NCBI RefSeq assembly: GCF_016125575.1
Contig: NZ_WGLM01000002.1
Span: 496,001-560,000, forward strand
Direction of reading: 5' to 3'
Source: Limimaricola sp.
GTDB taxonomy: Bacteria; Pseudomonadota; Alphaproteobacteria; Rhodobacterales; Rhodobacteraceae
Length of the DNA: 64,000 bases
Shown: positions 46,772 through 55,949 of the stretch, piece by piece
How the letters are laid out: each line of letters starts with the position of its first letter
Position numbering within the stretch: position 1 is the stretch's first letter
Program-made: the position numbers and the translations under genes
The notes under the pieces: model-generated
The model's database searches: none
Told to the model about the DNA's origin: nothing
Seen by the model: only the letters and a program-made list of their open reading frames with translations

Positions 46772-47161
46772 ATGACTGATAGCGACTGGTACGACGAAGA
46801 CACCGCCACATTCGGAGACCGGCTGGCCGGTGCACGCGAGGCCGCGGGGCTGAGCCAGCACGATCTGGCCGTAAGGCTAGGCGTGAACACCAAGACCCTG
46901 CAGGCTTGGGAAGACGACCGCAAGGAGCCGCGCGCGAACCGTCTGCAGATGCTGGCCGGGATGCTTGATGTGTCGTTGGGCTGGTTGCTGACCGGGCGCG
47001 GCGAGGGGATCGAGGCGCCGCCTGTCGCGGGCGACATGCCGGCCAATGTTTCAGAGATTCTTGTCGAGATGCGCGGGCTGCGCACTCAGATCGGCCAGGC
47101 CGGCGAGCGGCTGGCGCAGCTGGAAAAGAAGCTGCGCATGGCGCTGAAGGATTTCGCATGA
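46772..47161 (+). CDS. XRE family transcriptional regulator
   Basis: 129-residue repressor-like protein. The helix-turn-helix occupies residues about 13-70: FGDRLAGAREAAGLSQHDLA, then VRLGVNTKTLQAWEDDRKEP and MLAGMLDVSLGWLLTGRGEG. The C-terminal half is helical (VSEILVEMRGLRTQIGQAGE), with a possible coiled-coil for dimerisation. AAGGAGGAGG precedes the ATG. It overlaps sdhE by 4 bp and is divergent from the aminotransferase; targets are unknown. Confidence 0.9.
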   Translation: MTDSDWYDEDTATFGDRLAGAREAAGLSQHDLAVRLGVNTKTLQAWEDDRKEPRANRLQMLAGMLDVSLGWLLTGRGEGIEAPPVAGDMPANVSEILVEMRGLRTQIGQAGERLAQLEKKLRMALKDFA

Positions 47162-47430
47162 ACGAGCCGCGCGAGACCCGGCTGAAAAGGCTGCGGATGC
47201 GCGCGATGCGGCGCGGCATCAAGGAGATGGACCTGATCCTGCCGGCCTTTACCGCTACCGATCTGGATGATCTGGATGCCGCGGAGCTGGACCTGTTCGA
47301 GGCATTGCTGGCGGAGAATGACCACGATCTTTACCAATGGGTCAGCGGGGCGGGCGTTGCACCGCCCGAATATGCCGGGCTGATCGGGCGGATCGCCGCA
47401 CGTGCAACCGGCGTCGTGCGACCCGTCTAA
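47158..47430 (+). CDS. sdhE: Succinate dehydrogenase assembly factor 2
   Basis: Small (90 residues) chaperone that helps attach FAD covalently to the SdhA flavoprotein. Signature RLRMRAMRRGIKEMDLILPA (the RGxxE patch) and FEALLAENDHDLYQWVSG are those of SdhE. It starts within the regulator stop (ATGA), so the two are translationally coupled. The sdh operon itself is not in the window. Confidence 0.93.
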   Translation: MNEPRETRLKRLRMRAMRRGIKEMDLILPAFTATDLDDLDAAELDLFEALLAENDHDLYQWVSGAGVAPPEYAGLIGRIAARATGVVRPV

Positions 47431-47547
47431 AATACCGGAATTATTTGATCTTTTTTGGGCGTGATTTTCGCGCGAGATTTAACCTCTTGTTCGATAATTT
47501 CGCCCAACCCTGTCGGCAAACCTGCGCCAGCCGGAGACCGACAGACC

Positions 47548-48057
47548 ATGAGCATTCACACAGACCTGCGCCTTAAGGCGCCCGCCATGCGCACCGGCGG
47601 CTTCATGGACAGCTACCTTGATTCGCTGCAACTGGTGGAACGGCTGCATCGTTTGCTGTTGGACGTCATCAAGGACGAGTTCGAGAGGGTCGGCCTGATC
47701 GAGATCAACCCCGTGCAGGCGCTTTTGCTGTTCAACGTGGCCGATAACGAGGTGACGGCGGGCGAGCTGAAATCCCGCGGCTATTATCAGGGCTCGAACG
47801 TCAGCTACAACCTCAAGAAACTGGTGGATCTGGACTACATGCACCATCAGCGCTGCGAGATTGACCGCCGGTCGGTACGGGTGCGGCTGACCGAGAAGGG
47901 GCGGCGGGTGCGCGAGATCGTGGCAAAGCTGTTCGCCGGCCATGCCGAGGGGCTGCAGCGGCAGGGCGTGATCGATTTCGCGGGGATCGAGGAGATCACG
48001 ACGGCGCTGAGGCGCGTCGAACGTTATTGGTCCGACCAGATCCGCTACATCTACTAG
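47548..48057 (+). CDS. MarR-type winged-helix regulator (LdtR-like)
   Basis: 169 residues. The helical N-terminus is followed by winged helix: ELKSRGYYQGSNVSYNLKKL (recognition helix), VDLDYMHHQRCEIDRRSVRV and RLTEKGRRVREIVAKLF, the usual MarR wing and dimer helix. The overall layout recalls LdtR of Liberibacter and related rhizobial regulators, but this identification is from memory and should be tested. It is preceded by an AT-rich stretch (47431-47547), where a promoter is likely. Confidence 0.85.
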   Translation: MSIHTDLRLKAPAMRTGGFMDSYLDSLQLVERLHRLLLDVIKDEFERVGLIEINPVQALLLFNVADNEVTAGELKSRGYYQGSNVSYNLKKLVDLDYMHHQRCEIDRRSVRVRLTEKGRRVREIVAKLFAGHAEGLQRQGVIDFAGIEEITTALRRVERYWSDQIRYIY

Positions 48058-48063
48058 GATGCG

Positions 48064-48765
48064 CTAGGGCAGGCCGCCGACGACGATGGCCGCCATCTCG
48101 CGCAGCAGTTTGCGCGTCATCGCGTCTTCGAATGCGACATAGCCCAGCGCGGTTTCGACGAAGGCATCGGGGCCGCGCAGGACGTTGACCCGGTAATAGG
48201 AGGACAGCTCCTTGATATCCATCTGCCGCGTGTCGCCGATGGCCTGGTGATCGGCGCCGACGACAAGGCCATTGATGGTTATGCCGGGCGGGGCGGGGAT
48301 GCTGGCCGGAGCGGGGCCAAGGTTTGACCGCCCGTCGCCCGAGATGTCGAGCGTGCGGCGCCAGCAGTCCGACTGCCCGGCCAGCAGCGACAGGCCCGTC
48401 TGCATCGCGGCGCCCAGGGCCGTGCCCTCGCTGTCGGGCTGGCGCGCGTACGCCCGCAGGGTGTCGGCCACGCCTTCAAGCGCCGTGGCGCTGTCGATCG
48501 GCGTCCAGTCAAGGACAAGGTGCTGGTCGGACGGGCCGCTCCAGCTATAGACGGCGACCCGCACCGGGGCGGCGCCGCCGCCCAGCAGCAAGGCACGCAC
48601 CTTCGGCGAGGTCAGCGCGGCGGCCAGCCCGTCAAGCTGCAGGCGATATTCTGACGCATCCACCGATCCCGACACGTCCAGCCCCATCGCCAGTGCCTGT
48701 CGGCATCCCGCGGCGTGGGCGGGCCCGGCCAACGCCAGAGCGAGAAGGGCCGCCGCAAGTCTCAT
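48064..48765 (-). CDS. Exported von Willebrand factor A-like protein (DUF1194)
   Basis: 233 residues with a signal peptide (MRLAAALLALALAGPAHAAG). A VWA-like metal site is at LAMGLDVSGSVDASEYRLQL (DxSxS), and RTLDISGDGRSNLGPAPASI provides the second metal-loop region. It matches DUF1194. Probably periplasmic and divalent-cation dependent. The start overlaps the alpha-glucosidase stop by 4 bp, which puts it in that gene's transcript, although a sugar role is not evident. Confidence 0.85.
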   Translation of the reverse strand: MRLAAALLALALAGPAHAAGCRQALAMGLDVSGSVDASEYRLQLDGLAAALTSPKVRALLLGGGAAPVRVAVYSWSGPSDQHLVLDWTPIDSATALEGVADTLRAYARQPDSEGTALGAAMQTGLSLLAGQSDCWRRTLDISGDGRSNLGPAPASIPAPPGITINGLVVGADHQAIGDTRQMDIKELSSYYRVNVLRGPDAFVETALGYVAFEDAMTRKLLREMAAIVVGGLP

Positions 48766-50354
48766 GCCGGGGCCGCAATCAAATAGCCGCTCGGACCAAG
48801 GGCGAGCGTCTGGCCCGCCACCTCCGCCGCTTGCCGCGCCAGCACCCGGCCAAGCCCGGCAAGTGTCACCTGCTGCGGATCGGGCGAAAGGTTGAAGACG
48901 CAAAGCGTGCCCGCCCCGCGCCGAAAGGCCAGAACCGGCTCTGGCACCTCGAGGAACGTCGTCGCGCCAAGGCGCAGGTCGGCGCTGTCGCGGCGCAGGG
49001 CCAGCAGCGCGCGATAGGTGGCCAGCACGCTGTCGGGGCTGGTCTGCAGATCGGCCGCGTGGGCCAATTGCGCGGGCTTGACCGGCAGCCACGGCCGCCC
49101 GGTGGTGAAGCCACCCTGCGACGCGGCATGGTCCCAGACCATCGGCGTGCGGCAGCCGTCGCGCCCGAAATCCTCGGGCCAGAAGGCGATGCCCTGCGGA
49201 TCGACCAATTCGTCGCGGTCGAGCCGCGCCTGCACCTGTCCCAGTTCTTCGCCCTGGTAAAGGCAGAGCGACCCCTGCAGCGACACCAGCAGCGCCGCGC
49301 AAAGCCGCGCGAGGCTGTCGCTGTCGGCACCAAGGGCGACCCAGCGGGTGACGTGGCGGTGCACGTCATGGTTGGAAAAGGCCCAGCAGGGCCAGCCCTG
49401 CGGCGCACCGGCAAAGAACCCCTCGATGCAGGCACGGACATGGGCGGGGCTGAGCCTGTCACCCAGCATCTCGAACGCATAGGCCATGTGCAAGCGCCCG
49501 CCCGAGGTGTAGCTGCCCATCAGCGCGATCGCCTCGTGCATCTCGCCCACTTCACCCACCAGCGTGCGGTCGTCGTATTCATCCATCAGCGCGCGGATGC
49601 GCTGCAGGAAGGCGAGGTTCTCGGGCCGGCTTTTCTGGTAAAGGGAATACTGCATGTCGAAGGGGCGTAGGTCGGGCCAGGGGGCGGTGCCGGGCCCGGT
49701 GTCGCGTGGCGGGTTGTCGCGCAACTGCCTGTCGTGAAAATAAAAATTCACCGTGTCGAGGCGAAAGCCATCCACGCCGCGATCCAGCCAGAAACGCAGC
49801 ACATCCAGCACCGCCTCCTGCACGGCGGGGTTGTGGAAGTTGAGGTCGGGCTGCGCGGACAGGAAATTGTGCAGGTAGTATTGGCGCCGATGCGCGTCCC
49901 AGGTCCAGGCCGGGCCACCGAACAGCGACTGCCAGTTGTTGGGCGGCGTGCCGTCGGGTCGCGGATCGGCCCAGACGTACCAATCGGCGCGCGGGTTATC
50001 CCGGCTAGCGCGGCTTTCGACGAACCACGGGTGTTGATCGGAGGAGTGGTTGATGACCTGGTCGATGATCACCTTCAGGCCCAGCGCATGGGCGCGTGCG
50101 ATCAGGCGGTCGAAATCGTCCAGCGTGCCAAAGACCGGGTCGATGTCGCGGTAATCGGCCACGTCATAGCCCATGTCGGCCATCGGCGAGGTAAAGACCG
50201 GACTCAGCCAGATCGCATCGACGCCCAGCGCGGCGACATAGTCGAGCCGTGACGTCAGGCCCGCAAGGTCACCGACGCCATCGCCGTCGCTGTCCTGGAA
50301 CGAGCGGGGATAGACCTGGTAGATGACAGCGCCACGCCACCAATCGGGGTTCAT
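48762..50354 (-). CDS. aglA: Alpha-glucosidase, GH13 family
   Basis: Cytoplasmic alpha-glucosidase hydrolysing imported alpha-glucosides (maltose, sucrose, trehalulose or related). 530 residues, no signal peptide. GH13 motifs: SFQDSDGDGVGDLAGLTSRL, LKVIIDQVINHSSDQHPWF, nucleophile Asp in VDGFRLDTVNFYFHD, acid Glu in TLVGEVGEMHEAIAL, and FSNHDVHRHVTRW. GGAGG is upstream of the ATG at 50354. Divergent from the LacI regulator, with a 14-bp operator between them. The frame extending to 51566 is an artefact. Confidence 0.94.
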   Translation of the reverse strand: MNPDWWRGAVIYQVYPRSFQDSDGDGVGDLAGLTSRLDYVAALGVDAIWLSPVFTSPMADMGYDVADYRDIDPVFGTLDDFDRLIARAHALGLKVIIDQVINHSSDQHPWFVESRASRDNPRADWYVWADPRPDGTPPNNWQSLFGGPAWTWDAHRRQYYLHNFLSAQPDLNFHNPAVQEAVLDVLRFWLDRGVDGFRLDTVNFYFHDRQLRDNPPRDTGPGTAPWPDLRPFDMQYSLYQKSRPENLAFLQRIRALMDEYDDRTLVGEVGEMHEAIALMGSYTSGGRLHMAYAFEMLGDRLSPAHVRACIEGFFAGAPQGWPCWAFSNHDVHRHVTRWVALGADSDSLARLCAALLVSLQGSLCLYQGEELGQVQARLDRDELVDPQGIAFWPEDFGRDGCRTPMVWDHAASQGGFTTGRPWLPVKPAQLAHAADLQTSPDSVLATYRALLALRRDSADLRLGATTFLEVPEPVLAFRRGAGTLCVFNLSPDPQQVTLAGLGRVLARQAAEVAGQTLALGPSGYLIAAPA

Positions 50355-50393
50355 CGCCGGCCTCCGGAAGGAAAAATGCCAGAAGATGCTTGC

Positions 50394-50407
50394 CCGAAAC
50401 GTTTCGG
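50394..50407. promoter_or_regulatory. LacI-type operator 1 (aglA/LacI intergenic)
   Basis: A perfect 14-bp palindrome, CCGAAACGTTTCGG, between the divergent alpha-glucosidase and LacI regulator genes. It is identical to the operator at 51583-51596. It has the central CG step typical of LacI-family sites. Confidence 0.8.
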
Positions 50408-50471
50408 ATTGGCAAGCTGCCGTGAAATCGTCCGCGATCAGAGATTGGCGGTCGGTGCCGGGAGGGGCACG

Positions 50472-51506
50472 ATGACGACGCTGAAGGATCTGAGCCAGCA
50501 ACTTGGCCTGTCGGTCACGCAAGTCAGCCGCGCGCTCAACGGCCATGCCGACGTCAGCGAATCCACCCGCGAGCGGGTCAAGGCGCTGGCCGCCGAGTTG
50601 CATTATCAGCCCAATGTCAGCGCGCGCCGGCTGGTTTCCGGCAAATCTGGCATTGTCGGGCTGGTTCTGCCCCATTTGCCGCTGCCGCCCGAGGATGGCC
50701 AGTTCATCCGAATCGTCGGTGGCCTGTCGGCGCATTTCTCGCGCCTGAGGATGCAGTTCGTGCTGCACATCGCCGAGGAGAGCGAAGATATCCTCGATGT
50801 CTATCGCCGGCTGATCCAGTCCGGCGCCATTGACGGCTTCGTCATCATCGAGCCGCAGGTGAACGATCCGCGCGTGGCCTTCCTGCGCGACCGCGACGTG
50901 CCTTTCGTGCTGCATGGCCGGGACTGCGCGACCCCCGACTATCCTTTCTTCGACATCGACAACCATGCAGTGGCCCGCACGCTGACCCGGGTGCTGACGC
51001 GGGCCGGCCATCGGCGCATCGCCTTCATAAACGGGTTGGACGGGCGGGCCTACGTGGCCGCGCGCGAGGCGGGTTTTCGCGCCGCCGCGGCGGCCGAGGG
51101 ACTGCAGAGCGATGCGTTGATGCACTTCACGGGGGAGATGGTGGAATCGCACGGCCTCTTGGCCACGGTCGAGGCCTTTCGCGATTCTGCCTGTGCGCCG
51201 ACGGCGCTCATCGCGGGTAATACGCGGATTGCAAAAGGAATTTTTCTGGCATTGGCGGCGCTTGGGCTGAGAGTGCCGCAAGATGTTTCGTTGGTGGCGC
51301 ATGACGACATCCTGCACGATGCGCTTAGCCATGTCTTCGATCCGCCACTGACAGTCACGCAATCGGCACTTGATCTGAGCTGGGAGCCATTGGCGCATTG
51401 CCTTGCCGGGGCCGTCGAAGGGCGATCGCTGTCGTCGTTGCAGCGGATCGGCGCCTGTCGGTTGATCCAGCGCGCCTCGGTCGCGCCGCCCCCCGAAGCC
51501 GCCTGA
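50472..51506 (+). CDS. aglR: LacI family transcriptional regulator of alpha-glucoside use
   Basis: 344 residues. N-terminal helix-turn-helix: TTLKDLSQQLGLSVTQVSRA, then LNGHADVSESTRERVKALAA and YQPNVSARRLVSGKS. The sugar-binding periplasmic-protein-like domain follows, with GFVIIEPQVNDPRVAFLRDR and ALIAGNTRIAKGIFLALAAL. GGGAGGGG precedes the ATG. Identical palindromes lie upstream of aglA and of the ABC operon, so the protein probably represses both until an alpha-glucoside or derivative is present. Confidence 0.92.
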   Translation: MTTLKDLSQQLGLSVTQVSRALNGHADVSESTRERVKALAAELHYQPNVSARRLVSGKSGIVGLVLPHLPLPPEDGQFIRIVGGLSAHFSRLRMQFVLHIAEESEDILDVYRRLIQSGAIDGFVIIEPQVNDPRVAFLRDRDVPFVLHGRDCATPDYPFFDIDNHAVARTLTRVLTRAGHRRIAFINGLDGRAYVAAREAGFRAAAAAEGLQSDALMHFTGEMVESHGLLATVEAFRDSACAPTALIAGNTRIAKGIFLALAALGLRVPQDVSLVAHDDILHDALSHVFDPPLTVTQSALDLSWEPLAHCLAGAVEGRSLSSLQRIGACRLIQRASVAPPPEAA

Positions 51507-51552
51507 TAAACCCGGCCTGAAGACTGAATCACGAATTCCTGAAAACTGCTGA

Positions 51553-51596
51553 TTGACGGATGGCAAATTCTGCCGCTAGCCTCCGAAACGTTTCGG
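51553..51596 (+). promoter_or_regulatory. Promoter and operator 2 of the alpha-glucoside ABC operon
   Basis: A TTGACG -35 (51553-51558) and TAGCCT -10 (51577-51582) with an 18-bp spacer. They are followed without a gap by the LacI-type palindrome CCGAAACGTTTCGG (51583-51596). A repressor bound here would cover the transcription start. The box assignment is by eye. Confidence 0.6.
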
Positions 51597-51685
51597 GCGT
51601 CAGGGTTCTGTCCCGCTGGCGATTCGATTCAGGGCGATGCAGGCAGAAGACCTGCCTGCCGCCTGGCCAAATGGGAGGAAGATCA

Positions 51686-52975
51686 ATGGAAATGAAATTC
51701 GCGCGGCGCTTCATGCGCACCGCTGCGGTGGCCGTGCTTGCCAGCACGGCATTCGGGGCGACCGTCCGCGCCGAGACGATCACGGTGGTGTCGGGTGCCG
51801 TCGGCAACGCCGTCGAGAACTTCAAGGCTTACGTCAAGCCGTGGGAAGAGAAGACCGGCAACACCGTCACGCTGGTGCCGATGCCCGCCTCCACAACTGA
51901 CCAGTTCGGTCAGTACCGCCTGTGGCTCGCCGCCGGCAACTCGGACATCGATATCTACCAGACCGACGTGATCTGGGCGCCGCAGCTGGCCAACCACTTT
52001 GTTGACCTGACGGAAGCTGCCAAGGACCTGATTCCGCAGGAGTTCCCCTCGATCGTGCAGTCGCAGACCGTGGGTGGCAAGCTGGTTGCACTGCCGCTCT
52101 TTACCGATGCGCCGGCGCTCTACTACCGCAAGGACCTGCTGGAGAAATACAACGTCGCCGTGCCCAAGACCTGGACGGAACTGGCCGCCGCGGCCAAGAC
52201 CATTCAGGACGGCGAGCGCGCCGCCGGCAACGCCGATTTCTGGGGGTTCGTCTGGCAGGGTAACGCCTATGAAGGCCTGACCTGCGACGCGCTGGAATGG
52301 GTCAAGTCCTACGGCGGCGGCCAGATCGTCGAACCCGATGGCACGATCTCGATCAACAACCCCAAGGCCGTGGCCGCGCTTGAAGAGGCCAAGTCTTGGG
52401 TGGGCACGATCTCTCCGCCGGGCGTTCTGGCCTATCAGGAGGAAGAGGCCCGTGGCGTCTGGCAGGCGGGCAATGCGGCTTTCATGCGCAACTGGCCCTA
52501 TGCCTACACGCTGGGCAACGGTGCCGATTCGGCGATCGCTGGCAAGTTTGACGTGACGACCCTGCCGATCGGCGCCGAAGGCGACAGCTCGGCCGCGACG
52601 CTGGGCGGCTGGAACCTTGCCGTGTCGAAATACTCCAAGCATCAGGACGCGGCGATCAGCCTTGCCCTGTGGCTGGCCGGCCCGGAAGTTCAGAAGATGC
52701 GCGCGCTGAACGAATCCAACCTGCCCACGCTGAAGGCGCTTTACGACGATCCCGATATCGCCGCGAAACAGCCGATCATCCCGCAGTGGAAGAACGTCTT
52801 CCTGAACGCGGTGCCGCGTCCGTCGGCCCCGACGCTGAGCCACTATAACGAGGTTTCGGCGAAGTTCTGGTCGGCGGTGCATGACACGCTGTCGGGCAAT
52901 GGCAGCGCGGCCGACAATCTGGCCAACCTCGAGGCTGACCTGATGGACATCAAGGGTGACAACAACTGGCAATGA
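51686..52975 (+). CDS. Alpha-glucoside ABC transporter, periplasmic binding protein
   Basis: 429 residues, with a signal peptide (RFMRTAAVAVLASTAFGATV, cut near VRA-ET). The mature protein is an extracellular solute-binding family 1 protein: NFKAYVKPWEEKTGNTVTLV, FGQYRLWLAAGNSDIDIYQT, DVIWAPQLANHFVDLTEAA and WQAGNAAFMRNWPYAYTLGN. It resembles ThuE/AglE (trehalose, maltose, sucrose). GGGAGGAAG precedes the ATG. First gene of the operon, under the operator at 51583. Confidence 0.92.
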   Translation: MEMKFARRFMRTAAVAVLASTAFGATVRAETITVVSGAVGNAVENFKAYVKPWEEKTGNTVTLVPMPASTTDQFGQYRLWLAAGNSDIDIYQTDVIWAPQLANHFVDLTEAAKDLIPQEFPSIVQSQTVGGKLVALPLFTDAPALYYRKDLLEKYNVAVPKTWTELAAAAKTIQDGERAAGNADFWGFVWQGNAYEGLTCDALEWVKSYGGGQIVEPDGTISINNPKAVAALEEAKSWVGTISPPGVLAYQEEEARGVWQAGNAAFMRNWPYAYTLGNGADSAIAGKFDVTTLPIGAEGDSSAATLGGWNLAVSKYSKHQDAAISLALWLAGPEVQKMRALNESNLPTLKALYDDPDIAAKQPIIPQWKNVFLNAVPRPSAPTLSHYNEVSAKFWSAVHDTLSGNGSAADNLANLEADLMDIKGDNNWQ

Positions 52976-53010
52976 GCCGGTGGTCGCCTGTTAGATGAGC
53001 ATCCAAGAAT

Positions 53011-53040
53011 GGGCGGCGGTGCCTCCGCCGCCCATTTTGT
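53011..53040 (+). terminator. Hairpin between binding-protein and permease genes
   Basis: GGGCGGCGG (53011-53019), loop TGCCT, CCGCCGCCC (53025-53033), then ATTTTGT. Such hairpins after solute-binding protein genes usually cause partial termination or protect the upstream mRNA, giving more binding protein than membrane components. Confidence 0.7.
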
Positions 53041-53082
53041 CAATCGAGGGGCCGTAACGTGCCCCCTCCCGGGGAGGGATCC

Positions 53083-54051
53083 ATGACAACGACAAGCCTG
53101 GAACATGGCAAGGACAGGGGGGCCAGCCTGCAGCAGCAGCGCGCGCGTGCGGCCTTCTGGTTCCTTGCGCCGATGCTGGTCGCGCTGTTCTGCGTGGCGG
53201 CATGGCCCTTGTTGCGTACCATCTATTTCTCGTTCACCAACACCTCGCTCGACAATCTTTATGGCGGGCATCTGATCGGGTTCGGCAACTACTTGCGCTG
53301 GCGGACGATGCCGTCGGGGGCGGTGCGCTATTATGGTACGCTGGTCGATCCTGACTGGTGGAACGCGGTCTGGAACACGGTGCGTTTCGCCATCGTCTCG
53401 GTCTCGTTCGAGACCGTGCTGGGCATGATCGTGGCGCTGGTGCTGAACGCCGAGTTCAAGGGCCGCGGCCTGGTGCGTGCGGCGATCCTGATCCCATGGG
53501 CAATCCCCACGATCGTTTCGGCCAAGATGTGGGCGTGGATGCTGAACGACCAGTACGGCATCATCAACGATCTCGCCGTCAAGCTGCACCTGCTTGATCA
53601 CAAGCTGGCATGGACCGCCTCGACCGATACCGCGATGATCGCGGTGCTGATCGTGGACATCTGGAAGACCACGCCGTTCATGGCGCTTTTGTGCCTTGCC
53701 GGCCTGCAGATGATCCCGCGGGATATTTATGAGGCCACCAAGATTGACGGGATCAACCCGATCCGGGTTTTCTTCAAGGTCACGCTGCCGCTGGTGCGCC
53801 CGGCGCTGATGGTTGCCGTCATCTTCCGCATGCTCGATGCGCTGCGGATCTTCGATCTTGTCTACGTGCTGACGCCCAACTCGTCGGCGACAAAGACAAT
53901 GTCGGTGATCAGCCGCGAGAACATGTTCGATTTCGCCCACTTCGCCTACGGCGCTGCGCAGTCGACGCTGCTCTTCACGATGCTCGCGATCTTCGTGCTG
54001 CTCTTCGTGTGGATCGGCAAGGTGGACCTGACCGGGGAGACCAACCGATGA
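53083..54051 (+). CDS. Sugar ABC transporter permease (MalF-type)
   Basis: 322-residue inner-membrane protein with about six helices, starting with AAFWFLAPMLVALFCVAAWP. The ATPase-contact EAA loop is DIYEATKIDGINPIRVFFKV, followed by TLPLVRPALMVAVIFRMLDA. GGGGAGGG is 5 bp before the ATG at 53083. It forms the membrane channel with the next permease; the stop overlaps that gene (ATGA). Confidence 0.93.
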   Translation: MTTTSLEHGKDRGASLQQQRARAAFWFLAPMLVALFCVAAWPLLRTIYFSFTNTSLDNLYGGHLIGFGNYLRWRTMPSGAVRYYGTLVDPDWWNAVWNTVRFAIVSVSFETVLGMIVALVLNAEFKGRGLVRAAILIPWAIPTIVSAKMWAWMLNDQYGIINDLAVKLHLLDHKLAWTASTDTAMIAVLIVDIWKTTPFMALLCLAGLQMIPRDIYEATKIDGINPIRVFFKVTLPLVRPALMVAVIFRMLDALRIFDLVYVLTPNSSATKTMSVISRENMFDFAHFAYGAAQSTLLFTMLAIFVLLFVWIGKVDLTGETNR

Positions 54052-54881
54052 CCGCTCAAGCCCTGATCGGAAAGATCCTGTTCTACATTCTGGTTTTCAT
54101 CATCGTCGTGGTGTCGGTATTCCCGTTCTACTACGCGATCGTCACCAGTTTCGCCTCGGGCTCGCAGTTGTTCCAGATCAACTATTGGCCGCCGAGCCTT
54201 GATCTGACGAACTATAACACGGTGCTGTTCGCTCGGAACTTCCCGCGCTCGGTGCTCAACTCGCTTTTCATCGCGACGACGACGGTGGTCTTCGCGCTGT
54301 TTCTCGCCGTTACGGCCTCTTACGCGCTGGCGCGGGTGCGGTTCCGGGGGCGGGGGCTGCTGCTGGTCACTATCCTTGCGGTGTCGATGTTCCCGCAGAT
54401 CGCGGTGCTGGCCGGTCTTTACGAGCTGGTCCGGTTCCTTGGCCTCTACAACACGCCATGGGCGATGATCCTGAGCTACACCATCTTCACCCTGCCATTC
54501 ACGGTATGGGTGCTGACAACCTTCATGCGCGACCTGCCGATCGAGATCGAGGAGGCCGCGATCGTGGACGGGGCGACGCCTTGGGTCATCATCACGCAGG
54601 TCTTCCTGCCGCTGCTGTGGCCGGCGCTGGTCACAACCGGCCTTTTGGCCTTCATCGGTGCGTGGAACGAGTTTCTCTTCGCGCTGACCTTCACCATCCA
54701 GGAGACCCAGCGCACGGTGCCCGTCGCCATCGCGCTGTTGTCGGGGGCCTCGGTGCAGGAGATTCCGTGGGGTCCGATCATGGCGGCCTCGGTCGTGGTG
54801 ACCGTGCCGCTCGTCGTTCTCGTTCTCATATTCCAACGAAAGATCGTCGCGGGCCTGACCGCTGGCGGTGTGAAGGGCTGA
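54048..54881 (+). CDS. Carbohydrate ABC transporter permease (MalG-type)
   Basis: 277 residues, six helices. EAA loop is [20 protein letters not shown], then [20 protein letters not shown] and NEFLFALTF, the MalG hallmark. N-terminus begins [20 protein letters not shown]. The start codon overlaps the preceding stop, and the ATPase gene begins 4 bp after its own stop, so the operon is tightly coupled. Confidence 0.93.
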   Translation: MTAQALIGKILFYILVFIIVVVSVFPFYYAIVTSFASGSQLFQINYWPPSLDLTNYNTVLFARNFPRSVLNSLFIATTTVVFALFLAVTASYALARVRFRGRGLLLVTILAVSMFPQIAVLAGLYELVRFLGLYNTPWAMILSYTIFTLPFTVWVLTTFMRDLPIEIEEAAIVDGATPWVIITQVFLPLLWPALVTTGLLAFIGAWNEFLFALTFTIQETQRTVPVAIALLSGASVQEIPWGPIMAASVVVTVPLVVLVLIFQRKIVAGLTAGGVKG

Positions 54882-54885
54882 TCAC

Positions 54886-55893
54886 ATGGCAAATATCGTT
54901 CTGAAAAACGTCAAGAAGTCCTATGGCGCCGTCGATGTCATCAAGGGCATCGACCTTGAGATCAAGTCGGGGGAGTTCATGGTTTTCGTCGGGCCGTCTG
55001 GCTGCGGCAAGTCCACGCTTCTGCGACTGATCTCGGGGCTAGAGCAGATCACCGCGGGCGATCTGGTGTTCGACGGCGAGAGGGTGAACAACGTCATCCC
55101 CTCCAAGCGCGGCATCGCCATGGTGTTCCAGTCCTATGCGCTTTACCCGCACATGAAAGTCTACGACAACATGGCCTTCGGCATGAAGCTGGCCAAATCC
55201 TCGAAAGAGGAGATGGACGCGCGGGTGCGCAAGGCGGCCGAGATGCTGCAGATCAGCCACCTGCTGGACCGGCTGCCCAAGCAGTTGTCGGGCGGGCAGC
55301 GCCAGCGCGTCGCGATCGGCCGGGCCATCGTGCGCGATCCGCGCGTGTTTCTCTTTGACGAGCCGCTGTCCAACCTCGACGCGGCGCTGCGGGTGGCGAC
55401 GCGGCTGGAGATCGCCAAGCTGCACCACGACATGGAAGACGTGACGATGATCTACGTCACCCATGACCAGGTCGAGGCGATGACGCTGGCCGACCGCATC
55501 TGCGTGCTGCGCGATGGCAAGGTCGAGCAGGTAGGCACCCCGTCAGAGCTTTACGACCATCCCAACTCGGTCTTCGTGGCGGGCTTCATCGGCTCGCCCA
55601 AGATGAACTTCCTGACCGGTGAATTTGCCAAGGCGCAGAACTGCGCCACGCTGGGCGTCCGGTCAGAGCATCTGCAGATCGTGCCGGACGGGCAGGGGAT
55701 GTGGAACGGCAAGGTGGTCCATGCCGAGGACCTCGGCTCGGACCATTTCCTTTTCGTCGACGTGGGCTCGGACGAGCCGCTGATCGTGCGGCTGGCGGGC
55801 AAGCTGGACACCAAGCTCGGTGCGCGCGTCGGCGTGCAGCCGCTGGAGGGGCAGATGCACCGCTTTGGCCCCGACGACCGGCCGCTGGCCTGA
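54886..55893 (+). CDS. Sugar ABC transporter ATP-binding protein (MalK/UgpC type)
   Basis: 335 residues. Walker [21 protein letters not shown]-loop [20 protein letters not shown], signature [20 protein letters not shown], Walker [21 protein letters not shown], His switch [20 protein letters not shown]. The C-terminal TOBE-type region (about 240-335) fits MalK-class proteins. Last gene of the alpha-glucoside operon, followed by a strong terminator. Confidence 0.95.
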   Translation: MANIVLKNVKKSYGAVDVIKGIDLEIKSGEFMVFVGPSGCGKSTLLRLISGLEQITAGDLVFDGERVNNVIPSKRGIAMVFQSYALYPHMKVYDNMAFGMKLAKSSKEEMDARVRKAAEMLQISHLLDRLPKQLSGGQRQRVAIGRAIVRDPRVFLFDEPLSNLDAALRVATRLEIAKLHHDMEDVTMIYVTHDQVEAMTLADRICVLRDGKVEQVGTPSELYDHPNSVFVAGFIGSPKMNFLTGEFAKAQNCATLGVRSEHLQIVPDGQGMWNGKVVHAEDLGSDHFLFVDVGSDEPLIVRLAGKLDTKLGARVGVQPLEGQMHRFGPDDRPLA

Positions 55894-55912
55894 GACCGGG
55901 CCGCAGACAAGA

Positions 55913-55949
55913 GGGGCGGCGCCTGACCCGGCGCCGCCCCTTTTTCTTT
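55913..55949 (+). terminator. Rho-independent terminator of the alpha-glucoside operon
   Basis: GGGGCGGCGCC (55913-55923), loop TGACCC, GGCGCCGCCCC (55930-55940), then TTTTTCTTT. The 11-bp perfect GC stem with a strong T run is the clearest terminator in the window. Its tail touches the stop codon of the convergent VOC gene. Confidence 0.92.

Noticed and set aside
50357-50390. GCCTCCGG...GAAGATG stretch before aglA as a third dispersed repeat copy
   Set aside because: Several mismatches and gaps against 680-714 and 41732-41764; it could be chance around a Shine-Dalgarno sequence.
53061-53082. CCCTCCC/GGGGAGGG palindrome before the MalF-type permease as a third copy of the GC-rich element
   Set aside because: Only the short GC palindrome is shared; it lacks TCGGGCGCGTG and overlaps the ribosome binding site.
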